Below, one piece after another: positions 43,348-52,300 of a DNA stretch of 64,000 nt. Each line of letters begins with the position of its first letter. Position 1 is the first letter of the stretch. The position numbers and the translations under genes were made by a program. The DNA comes from Rhynchopus sp. YZ270_cl-10 (lineage: Eukaryota; Euglenozoa; Diplonemea; Diplonemida; Diplonemidae): contig OZ037853.1 in assembly GCA_964035575.1 (NCBI GenBank), forward strand, positions 1,582,501 to 1,646,500, in the 5' to 3' direction. The notes beneath the pieces are model-generated. The model saw nothing but the letters and a program-made list of their open reading frames with translations. It did no database searches and was not told the DNA's origin.

Positions 43348-44757
43348 ATGGATGTGACCTTTGTGCTGAAAGAGTCAGGCGTGACTGCGACAGTGGAGGT
43401 GCCGTGCGAGGCGAACGCTGCAGCGGCGAAGGAAATTGCGTGCACGGCGCTTTCTGTCTTGCCTGCGTCTGTCGCGATGCGCATCGGCACGCAGGTGCTG
43501 GAGGGGACGTGCCGTCTGCAGGACACTGCGTTTGGTCAAGGGGTGCAGGTTGTGCTCACCCGCCGCTTTGCCGACATCAAGTGTCCTGCTAAGTACACTG
43601 CAACGCACGTAGGTAGCTTGTCTCTGTCGTGTTGTGGAACGCTCTGCGTCTATGTTTGTGAGAGGAATGTTGTTGGCTTCGACACAGAAACCTTCGACAC
43701 TGTCTTCTCATTTGAAGTGGACAGTCGAGTGCGTGGTCCGCCTGCCATCTCGCAGTGCAAGACACGCTGCTTCCTGACGTGTCGGGACCACCTTCTCAAG
43801 GTTGCGCTTCCGAGTGGGGAGGTGCTCCGCAAAGCCGACGGCATCTCAAAGCCAGTGTTCGCGTGTGGCAGTGTTGTTGTCTCGAAGGGCACAGACGGCG
43901 TCTCTGTGTATGACGAAGACCTGACGTTGCTCCGCTCTCTGTCGCACGAGTTGTGTAGGAATGTGGCCGTGACGCACTGTGGTGGGTGGGTGATCACCTC
44001 CTCCGGCAGGGAGCACAATGTACGTCTGTGGGATGTTCACACAGGTGAAGTTGTGGCATGTGTGCCTGCAGGTAGGTGGTGGAGAGTGGCGCTTTCACGG
44101 TCTGCCGCTGTCTTTGCTTTGGGGGAGGAAAACGGCGTGCACCTTTATGATTGGAGTGGTGCGGCTCTTGGCATTATTAATGTGGGTGAGGATGTCCAGA
44201 GCATGCAGTTCACACCGTGTGGGAAGTACCTCGTGGTAAGGAATTTTCAAGTGCTGCACCAGTATGATGTGGCGACCATGTCCTGTGTGCATGTGATACC
44301 GCATACCGTAAAAATATTTATTCTGGGCCGGAACAAAACTGGAACACCCCAAAAAATCGTCGATTGTTCCAGTTTTGTTCCGTACCAGCATTGTTTTGGG
44401 GGGGTATCCGTGCCTTGTCAAAAAAAACGAGGAGTGCGACGAATTTTTTTTTGCCCAAAGATGCACTATGCACCTGGGTGGGGTGGGAATGGGGATAAAA
44501 ATACTACCCCAACAGAACTGTTCTGGGCCGGAACAAAACTGGGACACCCCCAAAAACCCCAAGTGTTCCAGTTTTGTTCCGGTCCAGTATACTTCTGTCT
44601 CAGAATAGTTACAGCCCAGAATAAATATTTTTACGGTAACCCAGAAACGTCCTTTGCGATATCGCCGTGTTCACGCGTTCTTGTGGCTATGCAACTAGAT
44701 GGTGTCATTTTGACTACGCATCTTTACCCACACAACAGTGAGAGTGATGTGTCATGA
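43348..44757 (+). CDS. Ubiquitin-like plus WD-propeller protein with in-frame transposon
   Basis: 469 codons from the ATG at 43348, which follows a pyrimidine-rich leader; a further 10 codons upstream are open but lack ATG. Residues 1-75 look like a ubiquitin-type fold (VTATVEVPCEANAAAAKEIA, RIGTQVLEGTCRLQD, VQVVLTRRF). The rest resembles a beta-propeller of WD type (EHNVRLWDVHTGEVV, GVHLYDWSGAALGI, FTPCGKYLVV, VLHQYDVATMSCVHV). At codon 319 a 331-bp TIR element is inserted; together with its TA duplication it adds exactly 111 codons without a stop. Without the insert the protein would be 358 residues and the last propeller strands would run from HVIPH straight into NPETSFAISPCSRVL. Likely a scaffold or adaptor protein; no specific partner can be named. 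Confidence 0.75.
   Translation: MDVTFVLKESGVTATVEVPCEANAAAAKEIACTALSVLPASVAMRIGTQVLEGTCRLQDTAFGQGVQVVLTRRFADIKCPAKYTATHVGSLSLSCCGTLCVYVCERNVVGFDTETFDTVFSFEVDSRVRGPPAISQCKTRCFLTCRDHLLKVALPSGEVLRKADGISKPVFACGSVVVSKGTDGVSVYDEDLTLLRSLSHELCRNVAVTHCGGWVITSSGREHNVRLWDVHTGEVVACVPAGRWWRVALSRSAAVFALGEENGVHLYDWSGAALGIINVGEDVQSMQFTPCGKYLVVRNFQVLHQYDVATMSCVHVIPHTVKIFILGRNKTGTPQKIVDCSSFVPYQHCFGGVSVPCQKKRGVRRIFFCPKMHYAPGWGGNGDKNTTPTELFWAGTKLGHPQKPQVFQFCSGPVYFCLRIVTAQNKYFYGNPETSFAISPCSRVLVAMQLDGVILTTHLYPHNSESDVS
44304..44638. mobile_element. 331-bp TIR element inserted in the WD-type gene
   Basis: The element proper is 44306-44636, flanked by TA on both sides. The TIRs are perfect for 23 bases: CCGTAAAAATATTTATTCTG plus GGC, and the complement. 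Just inside each end lies a hairpin of about 60 bp, GGCCGGAACAAAACTGGAAC ... GTTCCAGTTTTGTTCCG, repeated in direct orientation near both ends. TA duplication and non-coding length fit a Tc1/mariner-type MITE. The perfect ends suggest a young insertion. It shares the terminal CCGT and TA preference with the TACCGT family elsewhere in the window but not the core. Confidence 0.9.
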
Positions 44758-45015
44758 AAAAACACAGGGTTCTAGCAAACCTGAAAGCAAAACCCAAGAC
44801 CCTTAAAACACCCCCAAGAAAACTCCCCTTCAGACCTGAGGCTGCTTTTGTCTTGTTTGCCTGGCACAGGCGCCCACCTCACCTTAAGAAATGATACTCT
44901 GAAGGTGTTGTCCGCTCGAATCGATGTCTTGACCTGCCATAAGCTTGAGAGGCGTAACTCACACACCACCACACATCCCCAGACACTCTCTTCCCTTTCT
45001 GTACACCTCAGAACA
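44758..45015. other. Spacer before the cyclase pseudogene
   Basis: The last 40 bases (CCCCAGACACTCTCTTCCCTT, then TCTGTACACCTCAGAACA) match the leader of the first receptor gene. The rest has no recognisable feature; a short open frame here has no family resemblance. Confidence 0.5.
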
Positions 45016-45420
45016 ATGGTGTCATGCGGGATCCAGTCGCTGACAATACTTCTGTGTGGTCTGACTCTGTCGACAGGTGCTCATCATCGGTGGCTTCACT
45101 CTGTCAACATGGGACGACCTTCTGGAGAAGGCACGTGACACAGGTGACGAGGGCTTTGGGATGTGTCTCGACAGTGGTACGGTGGACATCTAAACGGTCT
45201 CGTCACGCTACTTGCGCTCCGTCCTTGGAAACGGGGACAGCAGTGAAGGAGTACCTGAAGGTGCCTGAGCAGCTCGTGGTCTCGCTGGCCAACCTTGCTC
45301 AGGCACACCACCCAAACATCAGCACGAGCCCTGCCTTAGTGGCTACAGTAATGCGTCCTGCAGCCTTGTCCGCTTATTTGGCTGGGAGTACGTCCGGACT
45401 CGGAAACGATGTGGTGGTGT
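45016..45420 (+). pseudogene. Truncated copy of the first cyclase-like gene
   Basis: Closely matches the first 400 bases of the gene at 39664: MVSCGIQSLTILLCG at the start, then YLKVPEQLVVSLANLAQAHH. The copy is broken by an extra base near 45081 (GTGCTCATCATCGG instead of GTGCGATCATCGG), an in-frame TAA near 45192 (GACATCTAAACGG instead of GACATCGAAACGG) and a further length change near 45235. Similarity ends near 45405, within the ectodomain; the HAMP and cyclase-like parts are absent. The duplicate included the leader. A partial duplication that never encoded a full protein is likely. Confidence 0.85.
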
Positions 45421-46280
45421 AACGGAGTGGTTGTGAGGAAATAATACAAACCGTAAGGATCGGACCTTTTTGGAATCGAAGGATGAATTTGTGTGTATTA
45501 ATTCGATAATCTTGTATTTGTATCCTCTCCGACTCCAATTCAACCAACACAATTGAGTGAGAGAAAAGAGTGTTCCGCAGTTGTATTTACCCCAAAGCGA
45601 CAGCAACATGCCGTGTTCTTGTTTTGGTGGAAAAACTCAGGGCTTTTCTTATCTTTCACATTCTATGCCAAAAAGGTGTGGCATTCTCATGCAATCAATT
45701 TTTTCACGTGCGTCCTCTTACAAAAGACACTCCACCCCAGTACTTTCTTAATTCTGGATAATCCAGAAGTTGTTCAGTTGCTTGTTACGTCATCCACGTC
45801 CACACCATTTAGTAGCCGCCCAAATTAGCGACTGAGGGTTTGTGCTCCTCTTTTGCCTCTCATCCTGCGAAACGGGCAGAGGACCCTGGACCCCACATCA
45901 CACACGGATTCGCGTCCCTGTGTTTCCACAGGACTGGGTACCCCGTTCATCTGGCTGATGAGTGGAATCAGATGTAAACCACTAACGAAATGGATGTAGG
46001 ACTGCATGGTTGGGTGTCCAGCCAATCATGTACCCAAGGAACATGTGGCACATGTCAATCTGTACAGAACTGTAAAGTTTTGCTATTCTTAATATATATA
46101 TCTGTTTGTGAAGCAAACAGACTGTATTGGTGTACTGAAATATTTGTATTGTATCTCTTCTTTTGAAAATATCTCCGCGCCTTTTCCAATCACGACGCTT
46201 TTTGTAAGGCTCAGAGCCAGTACACAGTGATATTGCGTTCCACACACCTTTCCCACCCCACCCTGCAGACACACACCACC
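45421..46280. other. Spacer with duplicated intergenic pieces
   Basis: The first 130 bases repeat pieces from 42930-43165. The rest (45.8-46.1 kb) is GC-richer with an open minus-strand frame without recognisable product. A C-rich stretch (TTTCCCACCCCACCCTGCAG, 46250-46269) directly before the ATG at 46281 is a good candidate trans-splice acceptor. Confidence 0.5.
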
Positions 46281-48734
46281 ATGGAAATACGTAAGTTCAG
46301 ACCAACATGCACAATCAATCTGACATGCCTGATTGCCATGGCGACAGCATTCTCCACGTGTGCGTCGATTGCCGGCGGGCTGATCATGTACTTCGAGTCT
46401 GTCGCAGCACTGGAGAAGACGATTAAGGAGGTGTCTCGCGCTGATTGTTCTAGTGTCCAGCTGGACCTCTTGAAGAGCGTAGAGGAGGCAAAGTCCGTTG
46501 TGTACAAGACTCAGAAGTTTTTGTATACGCCGGTGATCAAGTCCCGGGGTCCTATAGTGGCAGACGAAAATGGGTTCCTGAATGTCTCGAAGTCGGACAG
46601 TGCTGAATGGGTTGAGCTGCTTCGGCGCTACAAGTTTGGCACAATCCGGCGCAGCAAGTACCTCTACTCTATCGGTGTTGTGTTGGTGCCTCACGTGTAC
46701 ACGGACTCGGCAGGCATCTACACGAACGTGTGGTACGATCTCACCGCGAGTGGGAGACGTGAATTCGTTTGGGGCCGCTCGGGGAACATGATTGAAGGAG
46801 CAAACAACACACATCTGACAAAGACATGGGCAGACCATCTGGATGAGGAGTCTGGCGAGATTACTGCGTATGCATACAGCTTCATCGCCATATCATTTTA
46901 CATGCAATACAGCAACTGGGATCCTAATGGGGCCAAAAACTTTAACTTCTCGAATTGGCCTGAAGGCTACGCGCCACCTGGCTGGTCGCAGGGCACCTCT
47001 GGCGCACAAATCCAGAGCTGGCGCGAGCCCATCCCTTGGTACGCCTCTGACAACAACCCTTACGTGTTCAACGCATTCGACGTTATCTTCGCACCCCCAC
47101 CCCCACCACACCCGTGGTCGGCTTACAAGTACATCTACATCAGCGGCTTCTTCATCTTCACGGCTTGGGAGGAGGCCATGGCCCAGTACGGACGGGACCA
47201 CCCGGGAACAGAAGTAATCGTCTTCGATGCGACCACCGAGTACGTGTATGTAACCTCAGACAACAGAGCGATGATCGACAAGTCGTGCGCCATGGCCGGG
47301 CGTACGGTGGACAGCAGGCTGCATAGCTGTGTTGTGACGATTTCGCACTTGCGTGAGGTACTGCAGGACGCGTGGCAGGAAGTCAAAGACGAGGAGGATA
47401 CCTTTCGCATCGCTGCTCTCGATGGCGAGAAGCACTTCGTGCGCAGGGCACCCCTCTTCCGCTTCACGCCCGACGGAGGCAGAGGCGAGGGCACACCCAT
47501 GAACGCCTGCATCCTCTGGGTGCGCCCGTACTCTTCTGTCGAGGGTGAGGTGAAAAACGCGCTGTACCTCCTGATCGGCTTCTCTGCCGCAGTGTTGCTC
47601 CTGGACGTGGTGCTTGCAGTGTGTGAGGTGCTTGTGGTCGGTGTGCCGCTGATAAGGCTCTCTGCTGCGATGACACACCTGCACGACATGGACCTCGTCA
47701 ATGCGCTGCAGTGCACGGACGCCGCACGCACACAGTTCATTGCTGTCACGCAGATCCGCAACGTGATCAACGGCCTTCTCTTCGCTGTGCGGAACCTTGA
47801 GCAGTACAAAGCGTTCCTCCCGTCGTCGCTCTTCCAGGCGGAGGACACCGCCGACGATGGGTCGAGCGAGAATTCCGACACAAAGGATACTGTCACTACG
47901 TCCAGCACACAGTCGCGCACAGTGTCCTGCAGCAGTGCCGCTGTGCGCACAGGGAACGTGACGCAGCTGCAGACTGTGCCTGCCAAGGGTGCGCTGCTTG
48001 CGGTGCGTGTTGTTGCTGCAGAGGTGGGGCACGCGGAGTACACAACACTGATCGGATACCTGCAGGACGTTGTCTCAGCAAGGCGTGGGATGCTGCATGG
48101 TATCCAGGCTGTGGAGCACACTCTGTTCCACATCTCGTGGGGGCTGACAGCACGCTGTCCACTGTCCTCCTGTGTGAAGTACGCAAGCGAAGTCGCCTCG
48201 TTGCTGCCGACTGCACCCACACGCGTGTCCTCTGCTATCGTGTCGGGCTCGTTCCATGTCGGCAACGTCGGGAACAGCACTCTGCGTGGTGTTGCTGTGT
48301 GCGGTACTGAAACCTCAAAGTTAGCTGCCTTCCAAGCTTTTTCCGCACACTGCATGGTGCTGTCCAAGGCAGCGTCGGTGACAGTACTCAGCAGAAGGAC
48401 GGCTTCTCTTCTGGAGGGACAGTGCGTCTCCCACTACCTGAGCAAATGCGACTCGGGTGACAGGATGTGCCAACTTGGTGCAGAAACCACCCAGCAGAAC
48501 GAGGAGTGGATGTACCAGCTGGACCGTGACCAGTCCACAAAGGACCCCGTACAGAGACTCGTAGAAGGTGAGATTGCCTTTGAGGATATGGCGAGACAGG
48601 ACATGACGGAGCTGCAACAACTTCTCTTCAACTCAGCTGAAGACGTGGACATGGTGTGGTCTCTCACAGCAGGAAGGCTTGGCCCAGTCAGTGTTGTCTC
48701 GCCTGACCAGCCTGGTAAGACAGTAGTACAGTAG
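46281..48734 (+). CDS. Receptor-type cyclase-like protein, diverged paralogue
   Basis: 817 residues from the ATG at 46281, 12 bases after the CAG of a strong pyrimidine tract; upstream in-frame codons lack a signal-like start. Layout as in the gene at 39664: membrane segment at about 14-36 (LTCLIAMATAFSTCASIAGG), large ectodomain at about 37-425 with an aromatic, proline-rich stretch (FAPPPPPHPWSAYKY), second membrane segment at about 427-455 (LYLLIGFSAAVLLLDVVLAV), HAMP-like linker, junction motif YKAFLPSSLF near 508-517. The cytoplasmic domain (about 570-720) is a degenerate cyclase fold: GALLAVRVVAAEVGHAEYT has neither metal aspartate of the first strand, and the region that should carry the second reads EHTLFHISWGL. 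HVGNVGNSTLRG retains the shape of the GxVGNxG segment. Catalysis is unlikely. It ends with the shared motif EEWMYQLD. Probably a receptor or a heterodimer partner. Confidence 0.85.
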   Translation: MEIRKFRPTCTINLTCLIAMATAFSTCASIAGGLIMYFESVAALEKTIKEVSRADCSSVQLDLLKSVEEAKSVVYKTQKFLYTPVIKSRGPIVADENGFLNVSKSDSAEWVELLRRYKFGTIRRSKYLYSIGVVLVPHVYTDSAGIYTNVWYDLTASGRREFVWGRSGNMIEGANNTHLTKTWADHLDEESGEITAYAYSFIAISFYMQYSNWDPNGAKNFNFSNWPEGYAPPGWSQGTSGAQIQSWREPIPWYASDNNPYVFNAFDVIFAPPPPPHPWSAYKYIYISGFFIFTAWEEAMAQYGRDHPGTEVIVFDATTEYVYVTSDNRAMIDKSCAMAGRTVDSRLHSCVVTISHLREVLQDAWQEVKDEEDTFRIAALDGEKHFVRRAPLFRFTPDGGRGEGTPMNACILWVRPYSSVEGEVKNALYLLIGFSAAVLLLDVVLAVCEVLVVGVPLIRLSAAMTHLHDMDLVNALQCTDAARTQFIAVTQIRNVINGLLFAVRNLEQYKAFLPSSLFQAEDTADDGSSENSDTKDTVTTSSTQSRTVSCSSAAVRTGNVTQLQTVPAKGALLAVRVVAAEVGHAEYTTLIGYLQDVVSARRGMLHGIQAVEHTLFHISWGLTARCPLSSCVKYASEVASLLPTAPTRVSSAIVSGSFHVGNVGNSTLRGVAVCGTETSKLAAFQAFSAHCMVLSKAASVTVLSRRTASLLEGQCVSHYLSKCDSGDRMCQLGAETTQQNEEWMYQLDRDQSTKDPVQRLVEGEIAFEDMARQDMTELQQLLFNSAEDVDMVWSLTAGRLGPVSVVSPDQPGKTVVQ

Positions 48735-48980
48735 TACACACTATATAATTGAACCCGTAAACGGGTTTGCGGGTTTGTGAATTATTTTTTTGGGGGCAGG
48801 CCCACCAGGGTTTTTTCTTATTCTGGCGCCCCCCTAATTTAGGCTAAACTAGTGTATGGACTTTCACAATTCTGTCTCAGTGTGGTGTTTAGTTGGAATT
48901 GGCCGAATTAATTTCTTGAAATTAATGCCTTTTTGCAAAATTTTCTTCTTCGGCCGACGATATTACTCATTGCACCAGGC
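48735..48980. other. 3' flank of the second receptor gene
   Basis: A hairpin ACCCGTAAACGGGT (48763-48776) lies about 30 bases after the stop codon. It could serve RNA processing, but nothing else supports this. The remainder is unrecognised AT-rich DNA. Confidence 0.4.
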
Positions 48981-49160
48981 CTTTTGCTAACTTTGGGATT
49001 TTCCCCAGGAATGGCATGATGGTCAAAAAAAAAATAATTTCCTGGAAAAAAAGTACATTCCGAGCTTTCCCACCTGGTGAAAGCGGTCGTCGCGCGCTTC
49101 GCGCGCGCCTCCCTGACAGCCACAGGGTGGAGAGGCGAAGGGTCAGCTTTGCAAGCAGGG
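48981..49160. repeat. Dispersed repeat seeding the ATGGCATG array elsewhere
   Basis: First half CAGGCCTTTTGCTAAC, GGGATTTTCCCC, GGAATGGCATGATGG; second half AATAATTTCCTGG, AGTACATTCCGAGCTTTCCC, a hairpin CGCGCGCTTCGCGCGCG and GAGGCGAAGGGTCAGC. The first half recurs at 59211-59360 and, inverted, at 61921-61975; the second half recurs inverted at 60111-60245 and in part at 3886-3929. No coding capacity. Confidence 0.8.
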
Positions 49161-49489
49161 CACTAGCTAGGTGCTTTTTTGCGGTTTCAAAACCGCAAAA
49201 ACCCGGTTTTGCGGTTTGGCCAGGGTATAAGCTTGGTACTCAGAATTAGGTTCAAAAACCTAATTCTGAAATTTTTCGGGGGAAAAAAAAAAGCCAGGAA
49301 GCCAGTGCCGCCGCCGCCGCCCAATCGAGACTGGACGACGACGACCGCCATGAGCATTGCATGGAGTAACTCCGGCATCACTTAGACGCGTGTAGTATAG
49401 TGGAGTTCATCTTCGGGTGTCTACACTAAAACAACCAAGTTTTCAAAAAAAAAAAAATCTAGATTTGGATTTCGGGGGGGGGGGGGGGG

Positions 49490-51066
49490 TAGGGGATACG
49501 ACTCCAGCCATTTTGGCTGGGACCAAACGCACGGAAAATTCATTTGGCATTATCTGGCCATCTCCAAGGCAACTGCGGGTGAAAAACACCCTCAGAGTGG
49601 GTCACAGGGGGCCTGTGGGTCGAAAAACGACCCAGAAGCCACCCCAGAATACAAAAAAATGGAAAAAAATAGTGAAAAAACGGCTTTTTTCACGTTTTGG
49701 CCACTTTGGGCAAAATAGCGATTTTTCGAGAAAAAAATCAAAAACCGGGATATTTTTTGACATCACAAAGCCTCCTTTGGCACAAATATACCCCAAAAGT
49801 GGCCTGTGAGTCCATTCCAACCTGTTTTGGACATATTTGACACTTTTGGAAGTGTTTTTTTGGTGTTTTTAGGTCAAAAAAATGCCCAAGACGTCCCCAA
49901 GACATCCCCAAGACACTTTGCACACCCCCTGTTACGGTCATATTTTTTTCGTTTTTTTGCCTGAAACCCCCAAAATACCCCTCCCGGACCCCACATAGTC
50001 CCGAATATCCATCACACACCCACTCAGAGTGAGTAGAAGCACCCCAAAAAAAATATTTTTTAAAGCCCTAAAATTGTGCTTCAGTTTCGGCAGCATCCAT
50101 GTTGAAGTTGAAGGGCTTTAAAAAATATTTTTTTTGGGGTGCTTCTACTCACTCTGAGTGGGTGTGTGATGGATATTCGGGACTATGTGGGGTCCGGGAG
50201 GGGTATTTTGGGGGTTTCAGGCAAAAAAACGAAAAAATATGACCGTAACAGGGGGTGTGCAAAGTGTCTTGGGGATGTCTTGGGGACGTCTTGGGCATTT
50301 TTTTGACCTAAAAACACCAAAAAAACACTTCCAAAAGTGTCAAATATGTCCAAAACAGGTTGGAATGGACTCACAGGCCACTTTTGGGGTATATTTGTGC
50401 CAAAGGAGGCTTTGTGATGTCAAAAAATATCCCGGTTTTTGATTTTTTTCTCGAAAAATCGCTATTTTGCCCAAAGTGGCCAAAACTAGGGGGATCCTAG
50501 CTAGTAATAAGCTCTGTCGGAAAAACTATTTTTTTTGAAAAATATGCCTAAGTCCCCGAAAACACACGGAATTGCTCCAGAACACATTTTTTCCAGTGTC
50601 CCGCAGTGTCCCACCACTTTTTTTCGCTTTTTGCGGGGAGAAAAGTGCAAAATGAAACAAAATTCCGGTAGATTCACAGGATTCAGATTTTTGCTAAGGT
50701 GCTGGCAGCTGGCTCAAAAAAAAATTTTTTTTTTTTCAAATTTTTTTGGGGTGCAGGGTCACAAAAAAAAAATTTTTTTTTTTTTTTTCCCCCGCCGACA
50801 AGGCGTGAAAATAGTTTTTCCGACAGAGGCTCCCATAGAAATTTGGTCTGCTAGGACCCCCCTACCAAAACGTGAAAAAAGCCGTTTTTTCACTATTTTT
50901 TTCCATTTTTTTGTATTCTGGGGTGGCTTCTGGGTCGTTTTTCGACCCACAGGCCCCCTGTGACCCACTCTGAGGGTGTTTTTCACCCGCAGTTGCCTTG
51001 GAGATGACCAGATAATGCCAAATGAATTTTCCGTGCGCAAAAAATGGCTGGAGTCGTACCCCCTAG
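49490..51066. mobile_element. Large foldback element with near-identical arms
   Basis: The left arm 49490-50070 is repeated inverted as 50111-50486 plus 50865-51066, the interruption being the nested element at 50487-50864. The loop is about 40 bases (50071-50110). Arms are so similar that open frames in the two arms give the same peptide (for example KNMTVTGGVQSVLGMSWGRL). These frames are not assigned to a gene: they show no recognisable domain. Ends carry TAGGGG(A)TACGACTCC. A foldback transposon or a palindromic duplication of about 1.2 kb before the second insertion. Confidence 0.8.
50480..50871. mobile_element. Nested 378-bp transposon with 7-bp duplication CCAAAAC
   Basis: The element is 50487-50864. 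CCAAAAC occurs on both sides (50480-50486 and 50865-50871), while the uninterrupted left arm of the palindrome shows the empty site (AAAGTGGCCAAAACGTG in complement, near 49693-49709). Ends are TAGGGGGATCCTAGC and its near-complement; further in, CTCTGTCGGAAAAACTATTT is also inverted. No coding capacity. Seven-base duplications are typical of few DNA transposon groups (for example P or Dada), but this is not enough to assign it. Confidence 0.9.
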
Positions 51067-52300
51067 GGGGGGGGGGGGGGAAATATGGGGGAAAGAACCG
51101 TGGTTGAACCACGGGAGTACGCAGTACCCTTGGGAACTGGGTTGCTGACCGCACCATCCAGGCTGTACCTTAAAATTTTTTTGCCTGCGGCGCCATTTTT
51201 CCTTTTTTCAGTGTTTTTTTGGAGGGGGTGCGGGGGTGCGCGCGCACCCCCGTCAGACTTTTTTGAGATTTCAAGGGGGTGCACGCACCCCCTAGTGGCC
51301 CCCCTGGGGGCGGAGGGGCAGGGCGGTTGGGGGTGGGGACCCACCCCCCTACCACTCTGCCCCCCCTTCACCTTCCCCATCATGCTCTCGCGAGCCTCAC
51401 CAGGAAGTAAGGAGTCGGCGTTTCCATAGCTGCAAACATAACTGTTTTGCGTCCCAGGTGCTGTGTAGCTCTTCTCTGTTTGGCAGTAACAATGTGCAAT
51501 TTTAAGCGCAATTTTTTGAAACGTTGCGTACCGCGGCTTCGCCAGAAACTTTCATTTTAGATAATTACCAACGAAAGTGCCATTTTGTGTCATCATTTCT
51601 TAGAAATGTTGCGTACCGTGGCTTCGCCAGGAACCTTTGGGTGCCATGACCGCCGTTTCTTTTGTAAATGTCCTGAGGTTACTGGTACTTCGTGCACCAC
51701 GTGTGTCTAGTGCAAATATCAATGAAGTGCCGAACTCCGCAGTTGGATAACTGAGGAATTCCCATATTCCGCCGGAGGCCCCCAACTTGAGCTGGGTTGG
51801 GGACCCGGGTTCGACCGAGTTTTGACCGAGTTTCAGCGAAAACCCCCAAAACCTCTTAAATCACCTGTTGCATGGTCAACCGCGGGAAAAAAAATATACA
51901 CACTTTTTTGCCCTGTGCACCCCCATCAGCCAAAAACTCCAAATCCTAAAAAAAACACTGCTTTTTTGCTCCGCAAAAAAAGGGTTCGTTGAGCTCCTTT
52001 GACGGACGGAGCTTGAAAAACCCAACTATGAGTGAGAAAAAAGATGTGGCGAAAAGAATAAAAGTAGCGTACCGTGCGCCTGCGGCGCAAGCTTTCACAC
52101 CCTTCCCATGACATTGTTTGCCTGTAAAATAGTGCAATTTTAAAGCGCGATTTTAGAAATGTTGCATACCGTGGCTTCGCCAGGAACCTTTGGGTGCCAT
52201 GGCCACCGTTTCTTGTAAATGTATTGAGGTTACCGACAATAAGGCTGACACCCACTACGGATTGCGGATCACCAGTGGCTGAAAGCTACCAAGGTTGCAC
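51067..52300. repeat. Mosaic of GC-hairpin repeats
   Basis: Contains CCGTGGTTGAACCACGG (also near 27041), GCCTGCGGCGCC (also near 27098), three copies of a unit TTGCGTACCGTGGCTTCGCC (near 51526, 51607 and 52157, the last two followed by AGGAACCTTTGGGTGCCATG), and a block at 51968-52095 (GCTCCGCAAAAAAAGGGTTC ... GCGTACCGTGCGCCTGCGGC) related to 62438-62530. No gene. Each unit carries a short GC-rich palindrome with a TTC- or TGC-type loop. Confidence 0.7.

Noticed and set aside
44308-44644. Conventional GT-AG intron over the insert in the WD-type gene
   Set aside because: The nearest GT (44308) and AG (44644) pair would remove 337 nt and destroy the frame of the C-terminal part, so an ordinary spliceosomal reading does not restore the protein.
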